From an uncultured Dokdonella sp. (GTDB lineage Bacteria > Pseudomonadota > Gammaproteobacteria > Xanthomonadales > Rhodanobacteraceae), in NCBI GenBank assembly GCA_934526015.1, contig CAKSZY010000021.1:1-33295 (forward strand): DNA of 33,295 nucleotides. Reading direction: 5' to 3'. Positions within the stretch are counted from its first letter, which is position 1. Each line of letters starts with the position of its first letter. Below are positions 25,055 to 32,747 of the stretch, piece by piece. A program made the translations under genes and the position numbers. The notes beneath the pieces were generated by a model, which worked only from the letters and a program-made list of their open reading frames with translations, had not been told where the DNA came from and searched no databases.

Positions 25055-25717
25055 TCAGAGCGTGAAGCGCTTCGGCGGCGTGGCGTTGGCCAGATAGGGG
25101 ATGTCGGTGTCGAACAGGCTCTCGGTCTGCCAGTGTGTTTCGTCAACCCGGGTGTGCAGCAGGGCCTGCATCGCCGGCGAGGCGCCGGTGATGGCGAACA
25201 GGCGTCCGCCCGGCTTGACCCACTGGCGTGCGCGTTCGGGCAATGCATACACCGCGCCAGTCAGCACGACCACGTCGAACCGCTCGCGCGTGTCGAAGCC
25301 GGCGAAGGCTTCGGCATGCACCACGCGCGCGTTGTCGATGCCGGCGCGGGCGAGCTTTGCACGCGCGGCGTCGGCGAGGTCGGCATGCTGTTCGACGCTC
25401 GTCACATGGCCGGCCAGACGGGCGATGCAGGCGGTGAGGAAGCCCGAGCCGGTGCCGATTTCGAGCACCTGCTGTCCGGATTCGAGCGCGAGCGCCTGCA
25501 GGATGCGGCCTTCGATGACCGGCTTCAGCATGACCTCGCCGTGGCCGAGCGGCAGCTCGGTGTCGGCGAAGGCCAGCTTGCGATGGCGCTCGGGCACGAA
25601 ATCCTCGCGCGGCACGCATGCCAGCACGTCGAGCACGCGGGGATCGAGCACGTCCCAGGTGCGCACCTGGTTCTCGACCATGTTGGTCCGCGCCAGTTCG
25701 AGGTTCGTCGTCGTCAT
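25055..25717 (-). CDS. pcm: Protein-L-isoaspartate O-methyltransferase
   Basis: 220 aa, matching bacterial Pcm (~210). Motifs: NMVENQVRTWDVLDPRVL, REDFVPERHRKLAFAD, LPLGHGEVMLKPVIEGRIL, the SAM-binding LEIGTGSGFLTA near residues 86-97, VTSVEQHADL and VKPGGRLFAITG. It methylates isoaspartyl residues of damaged proteins to start their repair. The variant GHGEVMLKP instead of the usual GQTISQP is common in the tolC-linked Xanthomonadales form (from memory), which may have another substrate. ATG 25717 has no clear ribosome site and lies only 18 nt after a terminator-like hairpin and T-tract. Confidence 0.9.
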   Translation of the reverse strand: MTTTNLELARTNMVENQVRTWDVLDPRVLDVLACVPREDFVPERHRKLAFADTELPLGHGEVMLKPVIEGRILQALALESGQQVLEIGTGSGFLTACIARLAGHVTSVEQHADLADAARAKLARAGIDNARVVHAEAFAGFDTRERFDVVVLTGAVYALPERARQWVKPGGRLFAITGASPAMQALLHTRVDETHWQTESLFDTDIPYLANATPPKRFTL

Positions 25718-25735
25718 CGGTCGGTCCGCAGCAGG

Positions 25736-25768
25736 AAAAAATAGGGCGAAAGCATAGGGTTTCGCCCT
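25736..25768 (-). terminator. Intrinsic terminator or attenuator just upstream of pcm
   Basis: On the minus strand a perfect 9-bp stem (AGGGCGAAA pairing with TTTCGCCCT, 8-nt loop) is followed by A and six T (25741-25736), a textbook Rho-independent terminator. It terminates transcription from the small gene at 25830-26189. Because pcm starts 18 nt later, any pcm transcript begun further upstream must also cross it. Confidence 0.8.
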
Positions 25769-25829
25769 CGCGCGGGCAATCTACCTTGGCCTTGCCCGGA
25801 AGATGGCCGAAGTGCCGGAAGTCACCGGA

Positions 25830-26189
25830 TCAGGCCGCGATCGCCGCATCGCCTGCGGCAACCCGCGCGGCGAGGCGCGGCAATTGCGCGCGCACGCCGA
25901 CGGCGAGCTGGGGTTCGACCGTCGCCAGCACGTCGAGACCGTCGCTCGTTTCGGCCGACGGCGTCACCAGCAGTTGCAAGGCAAGCCAGCGTTCGAGCTG
26001 TCCGCGGTCGTCCGCCGACAATGCGGACAGTCCGCGGCGTGCGGCCCGGCGCGGGGCGGCGACGCGGAAACTGCTGTGGCGGCGGCGCTGCTCGAGCAGG
26101 CCGGCAAACGCCTGTTGCGCGAGCCGCAGGCTCCAGCCTGGTCCCTGCGGAACCGCCGGCGTGGCGAGTTCCCGTGCTGCATCACCCAT
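25830..26189 (-). CDS. Unrecognised small protein
   Basis: 119 aa starting MGDAARELATP. A near-perfect AGGAGG with 5-nt spacing precedes ATG 26189, and an intrinsic terminator follows the stop, so this is very likely a real gene. The sequence is Ala/Leu/Arg-rich and mostly helical in appearance (WSLRLAQQAFAGLLEQRRR, LSALSADDRGQLERWLALQLL). It has no signal peptide and no membrane segment. The arginine-rich middle (APRRAARRG) could bind nucleic acid or lipid, but I recognise no family. It lies 106 bp after the RND transporter on the same strand and may be a tail gene of that operon. Confidence 0.65.
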   Translation of the reverse strand: MGDAARELATPAVPQGPGWSLRLAQQAFAGLLEQRRRHSSFRVAAPRRAARRGLSALSADDRGQLERWLALQLLVTPSAETSDGLDVLATVEPQLAVGVRAQLPRLAARVAAGDAAIAA

Positions 26190-26295
26190 GACAACCTCCT
26201 CGAAGTTCGTTTCGCGCTGGCCGCAGAAAGATGATCTGCCGGCAGCCGCTGCCTCGTTCAAGCCATCCGCATGACGTGGAATGGCAGACAATCCT

Positions 26296-29200
26296 TCAAT
26301 CCGCCTTTGACAATGCCTGCGCCGGCGAGTCGCGGCGGACGCGGAACCAGGCGGCATACAGGGCCGGCAGGAACACCAGGGTCAGCACCGTGGCGACGCT
26401 GAGCCCGCCCATGATGGCGACCGCCATCGGCCCGAAGAAGGCGCTGCGCGAAAGCGGGATCATCGCCAGGATCGCCGCCAGCGCGGTCAGCACGATCGGC
26501 CGGAAGCGGCGTACGGTGGCCTCGACGATCGCGTCCCACGGACGGCTGCCGGTGGCGATGTCGTGCTCGATCTGGTCGACCAGGATCACCGAGTTGCGCA
26601 TGATCATGCCGGACATGGCGATCGTGCCGAGCATCGCCACGAAACCGAACGGCACCTGCAGGACGAGCAGGAACAGGACCACGCCGATCAGGCCGAGCGG
26701 TGCGGTCAGGACGACGATCAGCACGCGCTGGAAACTGCGCAGCTGCAGCATCAGCAGGGTCAGCACGACGACCAGGAACAGCGGGAAGCCGGCGTTGACC
26801 GAGCGTTGGCCCTTGGCCGACTCCTCGACCGAGCCGCCGACCTCGAGCAGGTAGCCATGCGGCAGTCCCGCCCGCAGCGGTTGCAGTCCGGGCGCGATCT
26901 CCGCGGCGATCGTGGCCGGCTGCAGGCGGCCGTCGGTATCGGCGCGCACGGTCACCGTCGGCAGGCGGTTGCGCCGCCAGATGATGCCTTCCTCGAAGCC
27001 GTACTCGAGGTCGGCGATGTGCGACAGCGGCACGCTGCGCCCGGACGCGGTCGGCACCGACAGACTCGGCAGCAGGGCGAGGTTGGCGCGTTCCTCGGCG
27101 GTGCCGCGCACGATCACGCCGATCAGCTGGTCGCGTTCGCGGTAGGTGGTCAGCGGCACGCCGTTCAGCGACCCCTGCAGGAAGGTGGCGACATCCGCGG
27201 AACTGACCCCGAGCACGCGCGCGCGCTGCTGGTCGATGACGAGGCGCACCGCCTTGCTCGGCTCCTCCCAGTCGAGGTTCACGTTGCGCACGTGCGCATG
27301 CGCGCGCACCACGCCGGCGACCTCGCGGGCCAGCGTGCGCAGCGTGCCGATGTCCTCGCCGGAGACGCGGAACTGCAGCGGATAGCCGACCGGAGGCCCG
27401 TTCTCGAGGCGGATCACGCGGGCGCGAAGCTCGGGGAAATCCGCCTCGAACAGCCGCAGCAGGTCGGCGCGCAGTGCCTCGCGTTCGTCGATGCCGCGGG
27501 TGAGCAGGACGACCTGGGCGAAACTCGCCTGCGGCAGCTGCTGGTCGAGCGGCAGGTAGAAGCGCGGCGAGCCGGTGCCGACGTAGCTGACGTGGTTCTC
27601 CAGCTCGCTGCGCCGGGCCAGCCAGGCCTCGAGCTTGCGCACCTGCGCTTCGGTGGCATCGAGCGAGGCGCCTTCGGCGAGTTTGAGGTCGACCAGCAGT
27701 TCCGGCCGCGTCGAGTCGGGGAAGAACTGCTGCTGGACGAAGCGGAAGCCGAAGATCGACAGCACGAACGCGAACACGGTGGCGCCGATGACCAGCCCGC
27801 GCCGGCGCACGCAGGCATCGACGAGGGCGCGGAAACGCCGGTAGAACGGCGTCGCGTAGGGATCGTGCCGGTCGCCGGTCGTCGCCGGCTCGCCGCCGAG
27901 CCAGCCCGGCATGCGTGCGCGCAGCACCGCCAGGCCGCGGCCGAGGGCACTGCGCGGCGCAGCGCGTGCCGCGTGCGGATCCGGCAGCAGCTTGTAGCCG
28001 AGGTAGGGAATGAACAAGACCGCGGCGATCCACGACAGCACGAGGGCGATGGTGACCACCTCGAAGATCGCGCGCGTGTACTCGCCGGTGCCGGACTTCG
28101 CCGTGGCAATCGGCAGGAAGCCGGCGGCGGTGACGAGGGTGCCGGTCAGCATCGGGAAGGCGGTCGAGGTGTAGGCGAAGGCGGCGGCATGGACGCGGTC
28201 CATGCCTTGCTCCATCTTCACCGCCATCATCTCGACGGCGATGATGGCGTCATCCACCAGCAGGCCGAGGCCGAGCACGAGCGCACCGAGCGAGATCTTG
28301 TGCAGGCCGATGCCGAACAGGTGCATGGTGGCGAAGGTCATCGCCAGCACCAGCGGGATCGACACGGCGACGACGAAGCCGCTGCGCAGGCCGAGCGAGA
28401 AGAAGCTGACGACGAGGACGATGACGACGGCCTCGGCCAGGGTGCGCACGAATTCGCCGACCGAGCGGCGGACCGCGGCCGGCTGGTCGGACACCTTGTG
28501 CAGGTCGAGGCCGACCGGCAGGCTGGCGCCGATGCGCGCGGTGGCCGCTTCGAGATCGTGGCCGAGGGCGATGATGTCGCCGCCGGTCTTCATCGACACG
28601 GCGATGCCGATCGCCTCGCGCCCGTCGAAGCGCATGCGCGGCTGCGGCGGATCGGCGAAGCCGCGACGGACCTCGGCGATGTCGCCGAGGCGCAACAGGC
28701 GGCCGTTGCCGCCACGCACCGACAGTTCGCGGATCGCCTCGACCGAATCGAGCGCGCCGCTGGTGCGCAGGTGGATGCGGTCGCTCGCGGTCTCGAAGCT
28801 GCCGGCCGGGACGATCGCGTTCTGCGCCTCGAGCGTGCGGCGGAGTTCGTCGAGGCCGATGCCGAGCATGGCCAGCTTGGTGTTCGAGGTTTCGATGTGG
28901 ATCTTCTCGTCCTGGCGGCCGAGCAGTTCGATCCGCGCCACGTTCGGCACGCGCAGCAGTTCGAGTTTCACCCGCTCGGCATAGTCGCGCAGGTCGGCGT
29001 AGTCGAAGCCCTCGCCGGTCAGCGCGTAGATGTTGCCGTAGGTGTCGCCGAACTCGTCGTTGAAGAACGGCCCGTGCACGTCGGCCGGCAGCAGGCGACG
29101 GACGTCACCGACCTTCTTGCGCACCTGGTACCAGATGTCCGGCACGCGCGAGGACGGGATCGAGTCCTTGACGATGAAGAACACCTGCGACTCGCCGGGG

Positions 29201-29463
29201 CGTGAATAGCTGCGCACGTAGTCGAGTTCGGGCAGCTCCTGCAGCTTCTTCTCGATCGTCTCGGTGACCTTCTCGGAAATCTCCAGCGCGGTCGCGCCGG
29301 GCCACAGCGTCTGCACGACCATGACCTTGAAGGTGAACGGCGGATCCTCGGCCTGGCCGAGGCCGCGGTACGACCACACGCCGATCGCGCCGAGCAGGAC
29401 GATCGCGTAGAGCACGAGGGAGGTGTTGCGCAGGGCCCAGGCGGAAACGTTGAAGGAATGCAT
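26296..29463 (-). CDS. RND-family efflux transporter, inner-membrane permease
   Basis: 1055 aa, normal for AcrB-type RND pumps. It has an N-terminal helix (LVLYAIVLLGAIGVWSY), a large periplasmic porter loop, a membrane block from about residue 330 (FVRTLAEAVVIVLVVSFFSL), and LGALVLGLGLLVDDAIIAVE near 395-415 with the paired Asp of the proton relay. A second periplasmic loop and a second membrane block (LFLVVVLTLLMLQL through VATVLTLVFLPALYA) follow. The early motif LGQAEDPPFTFKVMVV is typical of the smaller-substrate VexF/acriflavin-resistance branch. Together with the upstream lipoprotein adaptor and a TolC-type duct it would expel lipophilic compounds. ATG 29463 lacks a strong ribosome site, and a hairpin occupies the 84 bp before it. 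Confidence 0.95.
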   Translation of the reverse strand: MHSFNVSAWALRNTSLVLYAIVLLGAIGVWSYRGLGQAEDPPFTFKVMVVQTLWPGATALEISEKVTETIEKKLQELPELDYVRSYSRPGESQVFFIVKDSIPSSRVPDIWYQVRKKVGDVRRLLPADVHGPFFNDEFGDTYGNIYALTGEGFDYADLRDYAERVKLELLRVPNVARIELLGRQDEKIHIETSNTKLAMLGIGLDELRRTLEAQNAIVPAGSFETASDRIHLRTSGALDSVEAIRELSVRGGNGRLLRLGDIAEVRRGFADPPQPRMRFDGREAIGIAVSMKTGGDIIALGHDLEAATARIGASLPVGLDLHKVSDQPAAVRRSVGEFVRTLAEAVVIVLVVSFFSLGLRSGFVVAVSIPLVLAMTFATMHLFGIGLHKISLGALVLGLGLLVDDAIIAVEMMAVKMEQGMDRVHAAAFAYTSTAFPMLTGTLVTAAGFLPIATAKSGTGEYTRAIFEVVTIALVLSWIAAVLFIPYLGYKLLPDPHAARAAPRSALGRGLAVLRARMPGWLGGEPATTGDRHDPYATPFYRRFRALVDACVRRRGLVIGATVFAFVLSIFGFRFVQQQFFPDSTRPELLVDLKLAEGASLDATEAQVRKLEAWLARRSELENHVSYVGTGSPRFYLPLDQQLPQASFAQVVLLTRGIDEREALRADLLRLFEADFPELRARVIRLENGPPVGYPLQFRVSGEDIGTLRTLAREVAGVVRAHAHVRNVNLDWEEPSKAVRLVIDQQRARVLGVSSADVATFLQGSLNGVPLTTYRERDQLIGVIVRGTAEERANLALLPSLSVPTASGRSVPLSHIADLEYGFEEGIIWRRNRLPTVTVRADTDGRLQPATIAAEIAPGLQPLRAGLPHGYLLEVGGSVEESAKGQRSVNAGFPLFLVVVLTLLMLQLRSFQRVLIVVLTAPLGLIGVVLFLLVLQVPFGFVAMLGTIAMSGMIMRNSVILVDQIEHDIATGSRPWDAIVEATVRRFRPIVLTALAAILAMIPLSRSAFFGPMAVAIMGGLSVATVLTLVFLPALYAAWFRVRRDSPAQALSKAD

Positions 29464-29482
29464 GGGCGGGTCCGCAGTGGGT

Positions 29483-29538
29483 GGCTCCCCGTCGCGCCGC
29501 CGGCCGGGAGGGAGGGAGCCGGCGACGCGGGGGGAGCC
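29483..29538 (-). other. GC-rich hairpin between adaptor and transporter genes
   Basis: GGCTCCCCGTCGC (29483-29495) pairs with GCGAC (29522-29526) and GGGGAGCC (29531-29538), with a 4-nt bulge; inner GCCGGC arms can pair too. Its position inside the operon suggests differential expression or message stability, but no U-tract is present. Confidence 0.5.
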
Positions 29539-29547
29539 GGAAAGCGC

Positions 29548-30648
29548 TCAGAAGGTGATCGGTCGGTTGTCGGCGTCGATCGGCGACACGGTTTCGCCGT
29601 CGCGCAGGCGGTGCACGCCGGCGGTGACCACCCAGGCTCCGGCATCGATGCCACTGCCGAGGAGGACGCCGTCTTCCTCGTAGCGCAGCAGTTCCACTTC
29701 GACGAGGTGGACCTGGCGGCTGGCCGGGTCGACGCGCCAGAGGGCGGGCTTGCCGTCCTTTTCGTGCAGCGCGCCCAGTGGCACGCGCCAGCGTTGCGCG
29801 CCGGCGGCGTCGCCGAAGTGGACGCGCGCGGTCTGGCCGAGGCGCGGGGCGAAGTCGGCATCGACGAAGGCGACGCGCACGCGATAGGTGCGGGTGGTCG
29901 GGTCGGCGCCGGGGGCGACCTCGCGGATGCGGCCCTCGGCGCGGCGGCCGGCATCCGCCCACAGCTCGACCACCGCCGCACGGTCCGCCACGTAGTGGGC
30001 GACCTGGTTCTCCGGCACGTGGATCTCGACCTCGCTGGCGCCGTCGTGGGCGAGGGTGAAGACCGGCTGCGCGGCGCCGACGACCTGGCCGATCTCCGCC
30101 GCCACCGCGGTGACGACGCCATCGGCATCGGCGCGCAGGTGGGCGTAGCCAGCCTGGTTGCGCGCGGTGTCGAGCAGGGCGCGCGCCTCGCTGACGCGAG
30201 CCCGTGCTGCCTCCAGCGCATTGATGCGCGCATCGCGCTCGAACTGGCTGACGAAGCGCCGCGCATACAGCGCCTCGTAGCGTTCGTGCTCGCTGTCGGC
30301 GAGCTTGAAGGCGGCCTCGGCCGAGGTCAGTGCGGCACGCGCGCTGGCCGCGGCCAGCTCGAGGTCACGCGGGTCGAGTTCGGCGAGCAGTTCGCCCTTG
30401 CGCACGTGGCTGCCGGCATCGACCTTGCGCGTGTGGATCTTGCCGGGCACGCGGAAGGCGAGCGTGCTTTCGTAGCGCGCGCGGACTTCGCCGGGAAACA
30501 CCGCCGTGCCGGCGTCGATCGCGGCAACCGGATGGCCGATGCGGGCGACGCGCGGGGGAGGGGCCACGTCGGCCTGAGTCGTGCATGCCGTCAGCACGAG
30601 CACGGCCAGCATCGTCGCCGCAGGCGGAAGGACGGATTTCCGGGGCAT
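29548..30648 (-). CDS. RND periplasmic adaptor lipoprotein (HlyD/AcrA family)
   Basis: 366 aa. A lipoprotein signal with lipobox LTAC near residue 22 comes first. A split biotinyl-lipoyl domain follows (TLAFRVPGKIHTRKVDAGSHV and LLAELDPRDLELA). A helical hairpin spans about residues 100-165 (ARAALTSAEAAFKLADSEHE), followed by RADADGVVTAVAAEIGQVV, a beta-barrel (VEIHVPENQV) and a membrane-proximal domain. It links the RND pump to the outer-membrane duct. Translation starts at ATG 30648, and AGGGA precedes it. The gene is first in the pump operon and divergent from the TetR-type regulator; the shared 81-bp region contains a palindrome. Confidence 0.94.
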   Translation of the reverse strand: MPRKSVLPPAATMLAVLVLTACTTQADVAPPPRVARIGHPVAAIDAGTAVFPGEVRARYESTLAFRVPGKIHTRKVDAGSHVRKGELLAELDPRDLELAAASARAALTSAEAAFKLADSEHERYEALYARRFVSQFERDARINALEAARARVSEARALLDTARNQAGYAHLRADADGVVTAVAAEIGQVVGAAQPVFTLAHDGASEVEIHVPENQVAHYVADRAAVVELWADAGRRAEGRIREVAPGADPTTRTYRVRVAFVDADFAPRLGQTARVHFGDAAGAQRWRVPLGALHEKDGKPALWRVDPASRQVHLVEVELLRYEEDGVLLGSGIDAGAWVVTAGVHRLRDGETVSPIDADNRPITF

Positions 30649-30689
30649 CGCTACAATTCCCTGCCGGCGACGATGATGAACTCCGTGGT

Positions 30690-30718
30690 ATAGTAAATAA
30701 CCAGAACTGGTGAGTCCA
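30690..30718 (-). promoter_or_regulatory. Predicted pump-operon promoter
   Basis: On the minus strand TGGACT (30718-30713), a 17-bp spacer and TACTAT (30695-30690) form a -35/-10 pair, each matching consensus at four positions. The spacer holds the palindrome at 30700-30711. Confidence 0.5.
30700..30711. promoter_or_regulatory. Palindromic operator candidate for the TetR-type regulator
   Basis: ACCAGAACTGGT is a perfect 5+2+5 inverted repeat centred between the divergent genes. It lies inside the spacer of the predicted pump promoter. It is flanked by ATAGT (30690-30694) and ACTAT (30718-30722), near-symmetrical outer arms offset by one base. TATAGT at 30689-30694 could also serve as -10 for the regulator, which would then be self-repressed. 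Confidence 0.55.
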
Positions 30719-30729
30719 CTATTATTTTC

Positions 30730-31380
30730 ATGAACAACCTCGTGCCCAGATCCTGCGGTCCCGGTCGTCCCAAGGACCTCGAAAAGCGTGCGGCCATCCT
30801 CGAGGCGGCCAAGCGCCTGTTCCCGGAAAACGGCTTCGAGGGCACCAGCATGGATGCGATCGCCGCGGCCGCCGGCGTTTCCAAACTGACCGTCTACAGC
30901 CATTTCCGCGACAAGGAGACCCTGTTCACCGACGCGGTGCGGGCCAAGTGCACCGAGTTGATGCCGGCGGAACTGTTCGAGATGGGACTGAGCGGCTCGA
31001 CCCGCGACCAGCTGATGGCGATTGCACGCGCGTTCTTCACCCTCATCACCAGCGAGCAGTCGATCGCCCTGCATCGCCTGCTGACGGCCGGCACCGGGAC
31101 CTCGTTCAAGCTGGCGCAGATGTTCTGGGAAGCCGGTCCGCAGACCCTGCAGACCGGGCTGGCGGGATTCCTGCGCGGCGAAGTCGCCCGCCGCCGTCTC
31201 GAGATCGCCGACGTCACCCGCGCGGCATCGCAGTTCTTCTGCCTGCTGAAGGGGGAACTGCATGCGCGCCTGCTGTGCGGCTGCGGCAATGCCGCCACCA
31301 GCGAGGCCGATGTCGAGGCGCATCTGGAAGCGACGGTCGAGCTTTTCATGCGCGCCTACGGACGCCCGGCAGCCGGCTGA
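30730..31380 (+). CDS. TetR/AcrR-family transcriptional regulator
   Basis: 216 aa. The N-terminal helix-turn-helix is typical: KRAAILEAAKRLFPENGFEG, then TSMDAIAAAAGVSKLTVYSH and FRDKETLFTDAV (about residues 18-68). The C-terminal half (LIALHRLL-like SIALHRLLTAG, FWEAGPQTLQTGLAGFL) resembles the AefR-like ligand-binding domain found with multidrug pumps. It is divergent from the adaptor/RND operon, so it is very probably its local repressor. It probably binds the palindrome at 30700-30711 and is released by a pump substrate. ATG 30730 follows an AT-rich leader without a clear ribosome site. Confidence 0.93.
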   Translation: MNNLVPRSCGPGRPKDLEKRAAILEAAKRLFPENGFEGTSMDAIAAAAGVSKLTVYSHFRDKETLFTDAVRAKCTELMPAELFEMGLSGSTRDQLMAIARAFFTLITSEQSIALHRLLTAGTGTSFKLAQMFWEAGPQTLQTGLAGFLRGEVARRRLEIADVTRAASQFFCLLKGELHARLLCGCGNAATSEADVEAHLEATVELFMRAYGRPAAG

Positions 31381-31435
31381 GATCCGCTGCGGCGTTGCGC
31401 GCGGCCGCGATGGCGCGCATGCGCAAGGAGGATTT

Positions 31436-31458
31436 CAGGGAAATTGGAGATTTCCTTG
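31436..31458 (+). other. Hairpin downstream of the TetR-type gene
   Basis: CAGGGAAAT (31436-31444) pairs with ATTTCCTTG (31450-31458) around a 5-nt loop; one pair is G-U. It sits 55 nt after the regulator's stop. No U-tract follows, so terminator function is uncertain. Confidence 0.45.
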
Positions 31459-31521
31459 AAGCCTTGCCGAGCGCGGTGCGGGCAGGCTGCGGAGCTTCCG
31501 AGCTGACGGAGTTCCGCGCGC

Positions 31522-32670
31522 ATGAAATCCCCCCTGATCCGCCCCGGTCGTTTCCTCGCCGGCCTCGTCGCCGTGGCCGCATCGGTCGCCATGGCCGACG
31601 CCGCCGCCCAGGTCTGGTCCGTCCATTGGCATGCCTGTCCCGGCGCGAACCGCACCGACGCCCTGCACCGCGACGTCAACGGCCGCCTGTGGGTCGGCTG
31701 CGGCACCAATGCGACCGGCTACGGCCTCTTCCACAGCGACAACGGCGGCGCCACCTGGCGCGCTGCGGCCGTGCAACCGGCCAATGCGTTCGCCCAGTTC
31801 CGCGTCAACTCGATCAGCCGCGGCCACGACGGCAGCTTGCAGGTGGCCGGATTCGAGGCCGGAACGCGCAACATGGTGATGCGCGTGGACACCGCGACCA
31901 CGCCGTTCACGGTCACCCCGACCCTGACCGGCGTGGCGACCGCCGGTTTCCAGTTCCATGTCGGCAGCTATCGCGAGCTCGGCGACGGGCGCGCGATCGC
32001 CGAAGCCCTCAACGGCAACGATCTGCTGTACCGGCCGACCGCGGCGACCGGCGCCAATGCCTCGCTGTGGACGGCGGCCGGATTCAACGTGCAGGTGCTC
32101 GACCTGGTCGTGCATGGCGACCGCTTCTACGGCAGCGGCAGCCGCAACATCGAGCCGCCGCGCGTGTTCCTGCCGCCGACCTCCGCCGGCAGCCCGCCGC
32201 ACCAGCTGCAGGCGCTCGACCTGCAACCCTCGGGTGGCTGGCGCGGTGAACTGTGGGCGTTGGCCGTCAACGGCGGAGGTCTCGTCGCGGTCGGCGTGGA
32301 TCAGGACGACGCCATCGGCAAGATCTTCGTCAGCGGCAGCGATCCCGGTGTGGCCGCCGCCTACACCGAGCATTCGATCTCGGCGATCACCGGGGACACG
32401 CGCAGCTGGGCGCGCGGCGTGTGCAAGGCCGGTTCGCGCATCGTCGTCGTCGGCGAGCGCCAGCCGCTGGCCAGCGGCGGCGGTCGCGTGCTGCTTTCCG
32501 ACGATGGCGGCGCGAGATTCAGCGCGATCACCCCGGCCGGGGTCAGCAACAGCGTGACCCGCTGCGTGATCGAGCCGGACGGCACCATCGTGGTGGCCGG
32601 CGCCGCCGGCTTCGTCGGCGTCCGCAGCGATCCCGACTGGATCTTCCGCGACGAGTTCGAGCGGCCCTGA
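31522..32670 (+). CDS. Secreted beta-propeller-like protein with C-terminal IFRDEFE motif
   Basis: 382 aa. A signal peptide (FLAGLVAVAASVAMADAAAQ) precedes a beta-rich repeat protein. Blocks such as LFHSDNGGATWRA near residue 70 and LLSDDGGARFSAI near 325 are BNR/sialidase-type Asp-box-like turns. Segments such as DVNGRLWVGCG, GGGLVAVGVDQ and PDGTIVVAGAAG look like successive propeller blades. No catalytic site is recognisable, so a binding or structural role is more likely than sialidase activity. The last residues, DWIFRDEFERP, resemble a short IF-x-(D/N)-x-FE tail that I remember on many secreted proteins of related bacteria, possibly a sorting or secretion tag. The start has CGGAG upstream. 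It stands alone, with a strong hairpin after its stop. Confidence 0.75.
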   Translation: MKSPLIRPGRFLAGLVAVAASVAMADAAAQVWSVHWHACPGANRTDALHRDVNGRLWVGCGTNATGYGLFHSDNGGATWRAAAVQPANAFAQFRVNSISRGHDGSLQVAGFEAGTRNMVMRVDTATTPFTVTPTLTGVATAGFQFHVGSYRELGDGRAIAEALNGNDLLYRPTAATGANASLWTAAGFNVQVLDLVVHGDRFYGSGSRNIEPPRVFLPPTSAGSPPHQLQALDLQPSGGWRGELWALAVNGGGLVAVGVDQDDAIGKIFVSGSDPGVAAAYTEHSISAITGDTRSWARGVCKAGSRIVVVGERQPLASGGGRVLLSDDGGARFSAITPAGVSNSVTRCVIEPDGTIVVAGAAGFVGVRSDPDWIFRDEFERP

Positions 32671-32701
32671 GGCCACGCCGGGCACACCTCCTTTGCGCGC
32701 C

Positions 32702-32734
32702 CCGCGGGCGGTCGGTTTTGCCGGCCGCCCGCGG
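32702..32734 (+). terminator. Strong hairpin after the secreted-protein gene
   Basis: A 14-bp stem, CCGCGGGCGGTCGG against CCGGCCGCCCGCGG with one wobble pair and loop TTTTG, lies 31 nt after the stop. No U-tract follows. It is a likely 3' stabiliser or terminator. Confidence 0.55.
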
Positions 32735-32747
32735 CCGTCGTGCCCGT

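Noticed and set aside
26563..29205. 880-codon open frame opposite the RND transporter
   Set aside because: Same cause: the His/Asp/Arg/Gln-rich translation is typical of an antisense shadow. The same applies to the 604-codon frame opposite the DUF2339 gene and the 686-codon frame opposite the sulfatase.
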